Shown here piece after piece: positions 1 through 6,768 of a stretch of 22,058 nt of DNA. The DNA is taken from assembly GCF_020741395.1 (NCBI RefSeq), contig NZ_DYZA01000244.1, forward strand, positions 1 through 22,058, written 5' to 3'. The notes below the pieces were generated by a model that saw nothing but the letters and a program-made list of their open reading frames with translations, searched no databases and was not told the origin of the DNA. Every line of letters begins with the position of its first letter. The stretch's first letter is position 1. The translations under genes and the position numbers were made by a program. The DNA is from Mailhella massiliensis. GTDB lineage: Bacteria; Desulfobacterota; Desulfovibrionia; Desulfovibrionales; Desulfovibrionaceae.

Positions 1-236
1 AGGTAGAGTTCGAGGAGGTCTATTTTGAGGTGCGAGTCGTTTTTCATGGCGATGCTTATGCCCAGATAGGTTGCCCAGAGAAAGCAGTAGCGGGCGGCCT
101 CTTCGGGCCATGCCAGGGAATGATTGAGGCAGTAGCGGAAAAAAACCTGCAGGAGGATGATTGCGGTCATGGCCCCGAGGAAAGCAATGCCGAGGTTTTC
201 CGTCAGTGAATCCAGGAAGGAGAAGAAATGTTTCAT
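1..236 (-). CDS. TRAP transporter small permease (DctQ family), N-terminal part, cut by window edge
   Basis: Translating the minus strand from the ATG at 236 gives 78 residues with no stop before the window edge. There is a hydrophobic first segment (about residues 15-33, containing FLGAMTAIILLQVFFRY) and a second one around residues 50-62. Between them lies the family's typical stretch RYCLNHSLAWPEEAARYCFLW, here at about residues 34-54, which matches the DctQ pattern of an aromatic/Arg start, an Asn and a W-x-E-E-x-AR-Y core. DctQ is the small inner-membrane subunit of tripartite TRAP transporters, which import organic acids using a sodium or proton gradient. The gene follows the amidohydrolase by 61 bases on the same strand, so the two may be cotranscribed; the large permease would lie beyond the window. 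A GGGGG run lies directly upstream of the start as a possible ribosome site. Family assignment is fairly firm; substrate unknown. Confidence 0.82.
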   Translation of the reverse strand, partial: MKHFFSFLDSLTENLGIAFLGAMTAIILLQVFFRYCLNHSLAWPEEAARYCFLWATYLGISIAMKNDSHLKIDLLELY

Positions 237-261
237 GATGCCCCCATGCGTTTTTATCGGG

Positions 262-297
262 AGGGGCAGGGAGGGGAGTACCCCCTCCCGCCGGGCA
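262..297 (-). repeat. G/C-run hairpin just after the amidohydrolase stop
   Basis: Bases 269-276 (GGGAGGGG) and 282-289 (CCCCTCCC) form a perfect 8-bp stem with a five-base loop. It begins 8 bases after the amidohydrolase stop codon and sits before dctQ. No T-tract follows directly on the minus strand, so it does not look like an intrinsic terminator. It resembles the hairpins after the malic enzyme and gatA genes. It may stabilise the upstream message or adjust expression between the two genes (inference). Confidence 0.5.
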
Positions 298-1149
298 TTA
301 CAGTCCTAAAAGTTCAGCCGCATTCTCCCATGTGAATTTTCTGTAGAGATCTTCGGGAAGCTGGAAGCGCTGTATTTCCTTCATACTCTGCTTCATGCCG
401 CGCACAGGGTAGGCGGAGCCGAACAGAAAGCGCTTCCCGTGGGTGAAGTGTATGCCGCGGGCAAACATGTCGCTGCCCGGTACCCTTTCCATGTTCATGT
501 AAAGGTCAGGGATGAGGTAGACGTTCTCCGTCACGCAGGCCACGGCGGCGGCAGCCTCCACCCAGGGGTAACCGGCATGGGCTATGATGAATTTGCAGGA
601 GGGGAAATCCTTGGCTGCTCTCTGCACACATTCGGGCTGGGCGTAGGACATGTCCGGGCCGAGCAGCATGCTCTGCGAAACGACGACAGGCACGCCGAGT
701 TCCTCGCAGCGGTCGTAAACAGGATACAGTTTGTTGCTGTCGGGGTAGAGTGCAGGGCTCATGCAGCCGGGTTCGACCACAATGCCTTTCAGGCCGAGCT
801 CCGCCACGGCGTGCTCCACTTCCTCCACGGCCTGCCGTATGCCGCCCGAAACGTCCACGGCGCCGAAGCCGATGAGCTTGTCCGGATATTCGGCCGCGCC
901 CGCAGCCACTTCCTCATTGCTGACGCCGCCCCAGCCTATGGCCGTATTGCGGGGCAGGACCACGCCCATGTCTATGCCTGCTTCTTCCATTTCCTTGAAG
1001 AACAGAGGCATGGACATTTGGCGGGCGGATTCGACTTCTTCCGTGTCTTCGTAGTTGAACGGGAAGAGTTCAAATCCTTTCTGAGGGCCGAGAATGGACA
1101 TTTTTTCAAAACCTTTCAGCGGAGGGCGTACACGAAAGTCAATGACCAT
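298..1149 (-). CDS. Amidohydrolase-2 (ACMSD-like TIM barrel) family protein lacking most metal ligands
   Basis: A 283-residue protein with the layout of the amidohydrolase_2 family: a first strand IDF.., mid-region KLIGFGAVD (91-99), a conserved FIIAHAGYPWVE segment (188-198) and the C-terminal FLFGSAYP strand (241-248). The start ATG at 1149 has an AAGGAG site seven bases upstream. In active family members the first strand carries H-x-H, a later strand carries His, and the last carries FGSDYP with the catalytic Asp. Here these read R6-V7-R8, S158-Q159 and FGSAYP (A246), and only H191 remains. The protein is therefore unlikely to bind metal in the usual way; it may be a metal-independent enzyme or a binding protein. 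The neighbouring dctQ suggests work on an imported organic acid. The fold is confident, the activity is not. Alignment was by eye. Confidence 0.8.
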   Translation of the reverse strand: MVIDFRVRPPLKGFEKMSILGPQKGFELFPFNYEDTEEVESARQMSMPLFFKEMEEAGIDMGVVLPRNTAIGWGGVSNEEVAAGAAEYPDKLIGFGAVDVSGGIRQAVEEVEHAVAELGLKGIVVEPGCMSPALYPDSNKLYPVYDRCEELGVPVVVSQSMLLGPDMSYAQPECVQRAAKDFPSCKFIIAHAGYPWVEAAAAVACVTENVYLIPDLYMNMERVPGSDMFARGIHFTHGKRFLFGSAYPVRGMKQSMKEIQRFQLPEDLYRKFTWENAAELLGL

Positions 1150-1186
1150 GGCAAAGCTCCTTAAATTTTAATAAAACAAATGGTTA

Positions 1187-1204
1187 TGATAGAATTTCCT
1201 ATCA
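1187..1204. promoter_or_regulatory. Inverted repeat, candidate operator of the amidohydrolase/TRAP genes
   Basis: TGATAG and CTATCA form a perfect 6-bp inverted repeat with a six-base AATTTC spacer, in the AT-rich segment 38-55 bases upstream of the amidohydrolase start. The size and spacing suit a dimeric regulator of GntR or LacI type, which often control TRAP operons. No regulator gene is present in the window, and no single -35/-10 pair stands out, so the role is inferred. Confidence 0.4.
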
Positions 1205-1480
1205 ATGCACACAGAATACTTCATGCGAATGATAAAAAAATATGCATATAATGGTTTTTTGATTTTTTTTTAACAAAGCCCGAAGGAGCGGGAAGGGAGA
1301 AGGGAAAGCCGTCGGGAAGCGTGGAACCATGGTCGGTTTTTTCTGAAGAAAGCTGCGCGCCTTGCTTCAGCAGGCAGGAAAAGCGTTCTGAGCGTACAGG
1401 GCAGGCAGCCTTTCGGGCGTCGTTCAACCGGGCGAAGCAACAGGGCTTTTTCCCGATCAGAAGAAAGAGTTCAAAAGAAG

Positions 1481-1526
1481 AAAGGCCCTGAAAACCCATG
1501 CCGGAGGCAGGATTTTCAAGGCCTTT
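1481..1526 (-). terminator. Probable terminator downstream of the malic enzyme gene
   Basis: Bases 1481-1494 and 1513-1526 pair over 14 positions with one mismatch (AAAGGCCCTGAAAA against AAAGGCCTTGAAAA when both are read the same way), with an 18-base loop. On the minus strand the stem is followed by a pyrimidine-rich stretch (CTTCTTTTGAACTCTTTC). It lies about 150 bases after the malic enzyme stop. A bidirectional role is possible because the plus strand also ends in TTTT. Confidence 0.45.
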
Positions 1527-1620
1527 TCATAAGGCAGGGAGGGAAAAGTGCGGGGGGAGAAAGAGGGAGGGGGAATATTTTTTCTGTGCACGGAGACGCC
1601 GCTCCGTCGGACGGCAGCAT

Positions 1621-1678
1621 TGAGGATCCGGGGGAGATGTTCTCCCCCGGAACGGAACGGGGAGGGCCCCGCCTGCCT
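1621..1678 (-). repeat. Stop-codon-proximal G/C-run hairpin after the malic enzyme gene
   Basis: Bases 1628-1637 (CCGGGGGAGA) and 1641-1650 (TCTCCCCCGG) form a perfect 10-bp stem with a three-base loop. Read on the minus strand the element starts at the malic enzyme stop with AGGCAGG and continues past the hairpin with CTGCCGTC, features shared with the elements after gatA and sirTM. No T-tract follows, so it is not a standard terminator. I take it as a member of the dispersed repeat family. Confidence 0.55.
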
Positions 1679-3022
1679 TTACTTCATGTAGCTTTCGCAG
1701 TGGGCGAGGCTGCGGGCCCGGGCGGCGGCCATGCGCTTGCGCAGGATCTCGCGGTAGGCCTCCACGCTGCCGCCGATATCGGCGATGCTGCCTCGGGCGA
1801 CGCCGCTCTCAAGGGCGGCCATGGCCACGGCGGGGGCGACCCATTCGATGATGCGCGGGTCGAGGGGCATGGGGATGATGTATTCCGGCCCGAAGGAGAA
1901 ATTGCGGCCGTGGTAGGCGGCGCGCACGTCGTCGGGCACGGGCTCCAGGGCGAGGTCGGCCAGGGCGCGGGCGGCGGCGATTTTCATCGCTTCATTGATC
2001 TTGCCGGCGCGCACGTCCAGCGCTCCGCGGAAGATGAAGGGGAAGCCGGAGACGTTGTTGACCTGATTGGGATAGTCGGAGCGGCCGGTGCCCATGATTG
2101 CGTCGGGCCGCACGGCCTTGGCCTCCTCATAGCCGATTTCCGGCACGGGGTTGGCGCAGGCGAAAATGACGGGGCTTTCGGCCATGCCCTTCAGCATGTC
2201 GGCCTTGAGCGTGCCCGGGCCGGAGAGGCCGAGGAAGAGGTTTGCGCCCTTCAGGGCGGCGTAGAGCGTGTCGTCGATGGAGGAGCCGGGCGCGGGTTCT
2301 TCCTGGGCAAAGGTCATCTGCACGTCGGAAAGGTCGGTGCGCCCCTTGTGGATGAGGCCCTTTATGTCGAACATGGAGATGTTTTCCGCCTTCACGCCCA
2401 TGGCGGCGTAGAAGCGCGCGCAGGCCATGCCCGCAGCCCCCGCACCCATGACGACCGCCTTCATGTCCTCTACGGCGCGCCCCGTGATGCGCGAGGCGTT
2501 CATGAGCGCCGCGCCGGTGATCACGGCGGTGCCGTGCTGGTCGTCGTGGAACACGGGGATATTCATGGCCTTCTGCAGCTCGGTCTCAATGTGGAAACAT
2601 TCCGGGCCGCGAATGTCTTCGAGGTTGATGCCGCCGAAGGTGGGTTCCAGGGCCTTCACAATGTCGATGAGGCGCTCGGGGTCGGTGCAGTCGAGCTCTA
2701 TGTCGAAGGCGTCCACGTCGGCAAAGAGCTTGAAGAGCATGCTCTTGCCTTCCATGACGGGCTTGCCCGCCAGGGGCCCGATGTTGCCGAGGCCGAGCAC
2801 GGCCGTGCCGTTGGTCACCACGGCCACGAGGTTGCCGCGCCCGGTGAGCTTTTCGGCCATGGAGGGGTCGGCCTTGATATCGCGGCAGGCGTCGGCCACG
2901 CCGGGGCTGTAGGCCAGGGTGAGGTCGTCCTGCGAGACGGCTTTCTTGCTGGTCATGACTTCTATTTTGCCGGGGCGCGGCAGGCTGTGGTAGCGCCGCA
3001 CGTCTTCCTTGGTGTAGCTCAT
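1679..3022 (-). CDS. NAD(P)-dependent malic enzyme, short form
   Basis: A 447-residue cytoplasmic enzyme that oxidatively decarboxylates malate to pyruvate and CO2 with reduction of NAD(P). Visible signatures are LAYSPGVADACRDI (36-49) at the substrate site, EGKSMLFK (91-98) with the catalytic Lys, INLEDI (132-137) and FHDDQHGTA (158-166) for metal binding, and the Rossmann motif GAGAAG (193-198). The length fits the bacterial malic enzyme domain alone; the phosphotransacetylase-like C-terminal half of E. coli MaeB is absent. The start at 3022 has an AAGGAT site eight bases upstream. It follows the class V aminotransferase by 73 bases on the same strand; both could feed pyruvate metabolism. 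Cofactor preference cannot be told from the sequence. Family call is firm. Confidence 0.95.
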   Translation of the reverse strand: MSYTKEDVRRYHSLPRPGKIEVMTSKKAVSQDDLTLAYSPGVADACRDIKADPSMAEKLTGRGNLVAVVTNGTAVLGLGNIGPLAGKPVMEGKSMLFKLFADVDAFDIELDCTDPERLIDIVKALEPTFGGINLEDIRGPECFHIETELQKAMNIPVFHDDQHGTAVITGAALMNASRITGRAVEDMKAVVMGAGAAGMACARFYAAMGVKAENISMFDIKGLIHKGRTDLSDVQMTFAQEEPAPGSSIDDTLYAALKGANLFLGLSGPGTLKADMLKGMAESPVIFACANPVPEIGYEEAKAVRPDAIMGTGRSDYPNQVNNVSGFPFIFRGALDVRAGKINEAMKIAAARALADLALEPVPDDVRAAYHGRNFSFGPEYIIPMPLDPRIIEWVAPAVAMAALESGVARGSIADIGGSVEAYREILRKRMAAARARSLAHCESYMK

Positions 3023-3095
3023 GGCATATCCTTATATGTTGCCCCGCGCTGTGCGGGAGAGTTGCGTTATTTTTTTCTGAGGGTTGCGGGAAAGG

Positions 3096-4205
3096 CTACC
3101 GGGCGAGCACGTCCTTCATCACGGCAAGGGCACTCTGCATGGCTTCCCTGTCCGCCTGCGTGCCCATGTGCCCCATGCGGAATACCTTGCCTGCCAGAGG
3201 GCCGAGGCTTCCGCCCACATAGAGCCCCCTTTCGGCAAGGGCGGCGCGCCATTCGGGCCATGCATGCCCTTCGGGCACGCGCAGGGCCGTCACCGTGGGG
3301 GAGGGCACGGCGTCTTCGGCGGGCCAGAGCGTAAGGCCGAGGGCCTTCGCCCCTTCGCGGCAGGCGCGGGCCACGGCTTCATGCCGGGCGAACACGTTTT
3401 CGAGACCTTCCTCTTCCAGCGCGGAAAGCGAGGCGTCCAGCGCGGCCACGCCCCACCAGTTGGGCGTGTAGGGGAAGCGCATGGCGTCTTCAACGGCGTT
3501 GTCGAAGGGCTTCACCGCGTCGTAGCCGGTGTAGTTCACCTCGCGCACGCGCTCCCATGCCGCGGCGCTCACGCTCATGAAGCTCATGTCCGGCGGGCAG
3601 GAAAGGCACTTCTGCGAGCCGCCGAGCACGCAGTCGGCATGCCATGCATCGGCATGCACGGGCGCGCCGCCCGCGCTCGCCACCGCGTCCACCACGAAAA
3701 AGGGCACGCCCATGTCTTCCTTCAGCGCACCGAGCTCTTCAAGCGGGTTCAGCGTGCCCGAGGGCGTCTCACAGTGCACGGCCGTCATGAGCACGGGGCG
3801 ATGCTCGCGCACGGCGTCCTTCACCCGCTCCAGCGTGGAAGCGCTGATGGTGCAATCGTAAGGCTCCGAAACAAGCACGGCCCTGCAGCCTAAAGCCTTC
3901 GCCATGTCGGCAAAGCCGTCCCCGAATACCCCCGTGCCCACAGAGAGTACCGTGTCGCCTTCCTTGAGCAGGCTTTTCAGCGCGCCCCACAGCACGAGCA
4001 TCCCTTCGCCCGTGCCGAGAAGCACGTCTTCCTTCGTGCCGAGCACCTTCTGAAGGCGGCTGCGCACCGACTTGTAAAGTTCAAGATATTCCGTGCCCAT
4101 GCGCGGAGGCGCATAGTCGCGGGAAAGCGCCCGGGCGACGCGGGGATGGATGGAAACGGGGCCGGGATAAAAAGGCATGGCCGCATAGGGCTGGAAACTG
4201 TTCAT
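3096..4205 (-). CDS. Class V aminotransferase, alanine-glyoxylate / serine-pyruvate type
   Basis: A PLP enzyme of fold type I. From the chosen start (M at 4205, 369 residues) it begins with YPGPVSIHPRVARAL, like the GPGP-x-x-hP opening of this family. HCETPSGTLNP (144-154) matches the family's H-x-E-T-S-x-G segment, D173 in VVDAVAS should bind the PLP pyridine nitrogen, and K199 in GGSQKCL is the Schiff-base lysine. Likely reactions are transfer of the amino group between alanine or serine and glyoxylate or pyruvate; phosphonate-type relatives (2-aminoethylphosphonate-pyruvate) are an alternative. An in-frame upstream ATG at 4373 would add 56 Arg-rich residues unlike the family, and would run into the 4382 repeat's flank, so I reject it. 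No strong ribosome site precedes 4205, so the start is only moderately sure. Confidence 0.9.
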   Translation of the reverse strand: MNSFQPYAAMPFYPGPVSIHPRVARALSRDYAPPRMGTEYLELYKSVRSRLQKVLGTKEDVLLGTGEGMLVLWGALKSLLKEGDTVLSVGTGVFGDGFADMAKALGCRAVLVSEPYDCTISASTLERVKDAVREHRPVLMTAVHCETPSGTLNPLEELGALKEDMGVPFFVVDAVASAGGAPVHADAWHADCVLGGSQKCLSCPPDMSFMSVSAAAWERVREVNYTGYDAVKPFDNAVEDAMRFPYTPNWWGVAALDASLSALEEEGLENVFARHEAVARACREGAKALGLTLWPAEDAVPSPTVTALRVPEGHAWPEWRAALAERGLYVGGSLGPLAGKVFRMGHMGTQADREAMQSALAVMKDVLAR

Positions 4206-4381
4206 GGCACGGCGCGGGAAGCGTGGTTGCGGCCGGGGAAGTCGCTTTTCCGCGCATGGCTGCCTTCCCCGCCGTCTCCCTGCCGGGAGCAAAAGAGCGA
4301 AAACATAACGACTTCGCCCGTGAAATCTACAAGACTTTTCGTGAAAACCTCCTCCCCTGTCAAGTGCTCCCATGGGAGGCA

Positions 4382-4476
4382 GAAAAGGCGGGAAAGGCAG
4401 GAAAGGCAGCCGGGGCGCCGCCCCGGACCCCGCCGGGGGAGGTGCCCTCCCCCGGGCCCCCGCATCGGGCAGGGCC
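4382..4476 (+). repeat. Dispersed double-hairpin repeat, copy A
   Basis: The element begins with tandem GGMAAGGC-type pentads (GAAAAGGCGGGAAAGGCAGG), followed by hairpin 1 (CCGGGGC 4410-4416 with GCCCCGG 4420-4426), the joint ACCCCG, hairpin 2 (CCGGGGGAGG 4433-4442 with CCTCCCCCGG 4446-4455), and the tail GGGCCCCCGCATCGGGCAGG. Copy B at 19407-19499 has the same order, spacing and flanks. Stem differences between the copies are compensated on the opposite arm. I saw no transposase or target-site duplication. It resembles REP or MITE-like elements. Confidence 0.75.
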
Positions 4477-4622
4477 GCGCGGAAGAAGAGCGCAAAGGTT
4501 CTCCTTCATCTCGCTTCTGTCCTGTTCTTCTCGAATCTTCCGGGCGGGGCAGGTTCGTCTTTCTCCGTCTCCTGCCCCGCGTCAGTGCAGGCGTGCGCTG
4601 CCGCGCCCGCCTGCGGCTGCCG

Positions 4623-4654
4623 ACATGGTTTCCGGCAAGGGCCGGAAACCATGT
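4623..4654. repeat. Perfect 14-bp palindrome with TTTCCGGC/GCCGGAAA core
   Basis: ACATGGTTTCCGGC (4623-4636) pairs perfectly with GCCGGAAACCATGT (4641-4654) over a four-base loop. A palindrome with the same core lies at 19661-19689, at a similar distance (about 150-160 bases) after the other copy of the double-hairpin repeat. It may be the second half of a composite element. No T-tract follows, so it is not a typical terminator. Confidence 0.6.
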
Positions 4655-4787
4655 GCGTAAGGAAGAGATTTCTTGATGAGTTAAACGAAGGGGATGCGCA
4701 TGTTTCCCGGGAGAGCTTCGGGAAAGGGCATTGTCGTTTTTTCTCCCTTGTTTTTTGCGGCCCCTTCTCCGTTCTTTTTCGTCTTTC

Positions 4788-4868
4788 GGAGCCTGACGGC
4801 AGAAGCGGGGGGGCTTGTCCCGATTCATCGGGGAATCATTCCCCCCGCTGCATTTTCTGTCTTTCAGG
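4788..4868 (-). repeat. Distal unit of a duplicated 3' hairpin element after gatA
   Basis: This unit starts on the plus strand with GGAGCCTGACGGCAGAAG (4788-4805) and contains a hairpin centred on GGGGAATCATTCCCC (4830-4844). It repeats the layout of the unit at 4937-4982. The outer 23 bases of the two units differ at one position. It reads most naturally on the minus strand, as part of the 3' region of gatA. Confidence 0.5.
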
Positions 4869-4936
4869 AAAGAAAACCACGCCCTGCACGGCTGCGGAGC
4901 GTGGTCTGTCGTGTTTTTTTCGTCCTGTCGGCAGGC

Positions 4937-4982
4937 GGAGCCTGACGGCAGAAACGGGGGTGCGGGGGGAATTATTCCCCCC
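4937..4982 (-). repeat. Proximal 3' hairpin element after gatA
   Basis: GGGGGGAATTATTCCCCCC (4964-4982) is a near-perfect palindrome 16 bases beyond the gatA stop codon. On its outer side is the 23-base direct repeat GGAGCCTGACGGCAGAA... (4937-4959), also found at 4788-4810. On the minus strand the stop is followed by AGGCGGAAAAGGCAG, like the A/G pentads that open the repeats at 4382 and 19407. There is no T-tract. Confidence 0.55.
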
Positions 4983-4998
4983 TCTGCCTTTTCCGCCT

Positions 4999-6468
4999 TT
5001 ACAGCGGGGCGCGGAGGTTATGGGTACCGAGGGCGCGGGTGAGTTTGTCGCCCGCGAGGAAGAGGCGGCCTTCGTCGAAGGCGCGGCCCAGAAGCTGCAT
5101 GCCCACGGGGAGGCCTTCGCTCAGGCCCACGGGGATGGAGAGCCCGGGCAGGCCCGCGAGGTTGAGGGAAAGGGTGAAGATATCCATGAAGTACATCTGG
5201 AGCGGATCTTCGGACATGTGGCCCAGCTGCCACGCGGGCACGGGGGAGACGGGGGCGAGGAGCATGTCGCATTTTTCCAGCGCGTCGAGGTAGTCCTGCC
5301 GGATGAGGCGGCGCACCTGGGCGGCCTTGCGGTAGTAGGCGTCGTAGTAGCCGGCGGAGAGCACATAGGAGCCGAGCAGGATGCGGCGCTGCACTTCCGG
5401 CCCGAAGCCCTCGGTGCGGGAGCTTGTGTACATGTCTTCGAGGTTCCTGGGCGCGGCGGTGCGGTGGCCGTAGCGCACGCCGTCGTAGCGGGCGAGGTTG
5501 GAGCTCGCTTCGGCGGCGGCGAGGATGTAATAGCTCGCTATGGCGTATTCGGTATGCGGCAGGGAGACCTCCGCCACCTTTGCGCCGAGGCCGCGGGCCG
5601 CTTCCACGGCCTTTTCGCACGCTTCGGACACGCCCTTGTCCAGTCCCTCATGCCCGAAGAACTCGCGGGGCAGGCCCAGGGTGAGGCCGGAAAGGTCTTC
5701 CTGCGCGGCCATGGCGGCGGCGTAATCGGGCACGGGCACGGGGGAGCTTGTGCTGTCGCGCCCGTCGTGCCCGGCAATGACCTGGAGCATGAGCGCCGCG
5801 TCTTCCACGGTGCGGGCAAGCGGGCCCACCTGGTCGAAGGAGGAGGCGTAGGCCAGAAGCCCGTAGCGGGATACCCGGCCGTAGGTGGGCTTGATGCCCA
5901 CGCAGCCGCACAGCGAGGCGGGCTGGCGTATGGAGCCGCCGGTGTCGGACCCCAAGGAGGCGAAGCACTGGCAGGCGGCCACGCTGGCTGCGGAGCCGCC
6001 GCTGGAGCCGCCGGGCACGCGGGAAAGGTCCCAGGGGTTGGCCGTGGCCCTGTAGGCGGAGTGTTCCGTGGTGGAGCCCATGGCGAATTCATCCATGTTG
6101 TTCTTGGCAAGGATGACGGCCCCTGCGTCCTTCAGCTTCTGCACCACCATGGCATCGTAGGGGGGGATGAAGCCTTCGAGGATCTTCGAAGCGGCGGTGG
6201 TGGGCAGGCCCTTCAGGGTGAGGGCGTCCTTCACGGTGACGGGTATGCCCCAGAGAGGCTTGTCGGAAAAGTCGGCCGGGCGCATCTTATCCATGGCGCG
6301 GGCTTCTTCCAGGGCCTCTTCGTCGCGCCGGGCGAGCAGCGCGCCGAGGGAAGGTTCCGTGGCGTTGATGCGGGAGATGCAGGAGGCGACGAGGCTTTCC
6401 GCGCTCACCTCGCCCTTTTGCAGGAGCTTCTGCGCTTCAAGGAGGGAGAGTTCAAAAAGTTCAGGCAT
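4999..6468 (-). CDS. gatA: Glutamyl-tRNA(Gln)/aspartyl-tRNA(Asn) amidotransferase subunit A
   Basis: The 489-residue amidase subunit of the GatCAB complex, which frees ammonia from glutamine to convert misacylated Glu-tRNA(Gln) or Asp-tRNA(Asn). The amidase signature catalytic triad is complete: K80 in VTVKDAL, S155 in GGSSGGSAAS and S179 in SDTGGSIRQPA. Downstream SYGLLAYASSFDQVGP-like sequence and the C-terminal LAGLPGLSIPVG..PVGMQLLG blocks are all present, and length is normal for GatA. Start at 6468 has a GGAGGG site and lies immediately beside the gatC stop codon, so the two are translationally coupled. gatB is not in the window, as is common when gatB is encoded elsewhere. Repeated hairpins follow the stop at 4999. 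Confidence 0.97.
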   Translation of the reverse strand: MPELFELSLLEAQKLLQKGEVSAESLVASCISRINATEPSLGALLARRDEEALEEARAMDKMRPADFSDKPLWGIPVTVKDALTLKGLPTTAASKILEGFIPPYDAMVVQKLKDAGAVILAKNNMDEFAMGSTTEHSAYRATANPWDLSRVPGGSSGGSAASVAACQCFASLGSDTGGSIRQPASLCGCVGIKPTYGRVSRYGLLAYASSFDQVGPLARTVEDAALMLQVIAGHDGRDSTSSPVPVPDYAAAMAAQEDLSGLTLGLPREFFGHEGLDKGVSEACEKAVEAARGLGAKVAEVSLPHTEYAIASYYILAAAEASSNLARYDGVRYGHRTAAPRNLEDMYTSSRTEGFGPEVQRRILLGSYVLSAGYYDAYYRKAAQVRRLIRQDYLDALEKCDMLLAPVSPVPAWQLGHMSEDPLQMYFMDIFTLSLNLAGLPGLSIPVGLSEGLPVGMQLLGRAFDEGRLFLAGDKLTRALGTHNLRAPL

Positions 6469-6762
6469 TTATTTTCCCTCCACAATGCGGGGAACAATGA
6501 AGAAGGCCCCGTCGGTGGCGGGAGCTCCGGCCAGGATATCGGCCCGGCAGTCGCGGCGCACGGCGATATCGTCCCTGAATGCGCTTTCGTGGATCACCGG
6601 GGAGTAAAGAGGCTCCACGCCCGTGGTGTCCACTTCGGCGAGCTTGTCCATATAGGCGAGGATGCGGGAACACTGGGCCGCCATTTCTTCCTGGACGGAA
6701 GGATCCGGGGCCAGCCGGGAAAGGCGGCACAGATGCAGAAAATCGTTCTTGTCGAGTGACAT
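6469..6762 (-). CDS. gatC: Glutamyl-tRNA(Gln)/aspartyl-tRNA(Asn) amidotransferase subunit C
   Basis: A 97-residue protein with the GatC pattern: an N-terminal helix VDFLHLCRLSRLAPD-like (here LDKNDFLHLCRLSRLAPD), an acidic helix with ILAYMDKLAEVDTTGVEPLYSP, and the C-terminal FRDD...FIVPRIVEGK tail that wraps round GatA. GatC holds GatA and GatB together. Its start codon lies 6 bases from the stop of the upstream lipoprotein gene, and an AAGGACT ribosome site is embedded in that gene's end. Its own stop directly abuts the gatA start. This places lipoprotein-gatC-gatA in one operon. Confidence 0.95.
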   Translation of the reverse strand: MSLDKNDFLHLCRLSRLAPDPSVQEEMAAQCSRILAYMDKLAEVDTTGVEPLYSPVIHESAFRDDIAVRRDCRADILAGAPATDGAFFIVPRIVEGK

Positions 6763-6768
6763 GGGGTG

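Larger units (their letters stand above)
1150..1678. other. Intergenic region with AT-rich control segment and 3' hairpins
   Basis: About 530 bases with no convincing gene. Bases 1160-1275 are strikingly AT-rich for this genome and lie directly upstream of the amidohydrolase, so they probably hold its promoter and operator. Bases 1275-1480 show nothing clear. Bases 1481-1526 and 1628-1650 hold stem-loops that belong to the 3' end of the malic enzyme gene. The 92-codon minus-strand frame covering 1221-1499 has no family-like features and crosses the AT-rich control segment, so I do not call it. Confidence 0.6.
4206..4998. other. Repeat-rich non-coding region between aminotransferase and gatA
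   Basis: About 790 bases without a credible gene; the open frames here are Arg/Pro/Gly-rich shadows. It holds one copy of the double-hairpin repeat (4382-4476), a perfect 14-bp palindrome (4623-4654), and two related units (4788-4868 and 4937-4982) that share a 23-base direct repeat and a G-run hairpin. The aminotransferase promoter must lie between about 4206 and 4370. A TTGACA (minus strand, 4358-4363) is present but no good -10 box follows at 16-18 bases. Confidence 0.6.

Noticed and set aside
1221..1499. Minus-strand 92-codon frame upstream of the amidohydrolase
   Set aside because: No convincing ribosome site or domain, and it overlaps the AT-rich control segment and a terminator stem.
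1586..3334. Plus-strand open frame of 582 codons over the malic enzyme gene
   Set aside because: The opposite strand codes for a full malic enzyme. The frame is His/Gly/Val-rich and low in family-like content.
4335..4363. TTGACA on the minus strand as aminotransferase promoter
   Set aside because: The -35 box is perfect, but at 16-18 bases the -10 position reads GAAAAG or similar, with no match.
4206..4373. Upstream in-frame start of the aminotransferase adding 56 residues
   Set aside because: The added residues are Arg-rich and unlike the family N-terminus, which begins near the ATG at 4205.
4372..6759. Plus-strand open frame of 795 codons across the repeat region and gatA
   Set aside because: It is antisense to gatA and gatC, which have complete catalytic motifs. 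Its product is Gly/His/Ala-rich with no domain, typical of the reverse frame of a GC-rich gene.
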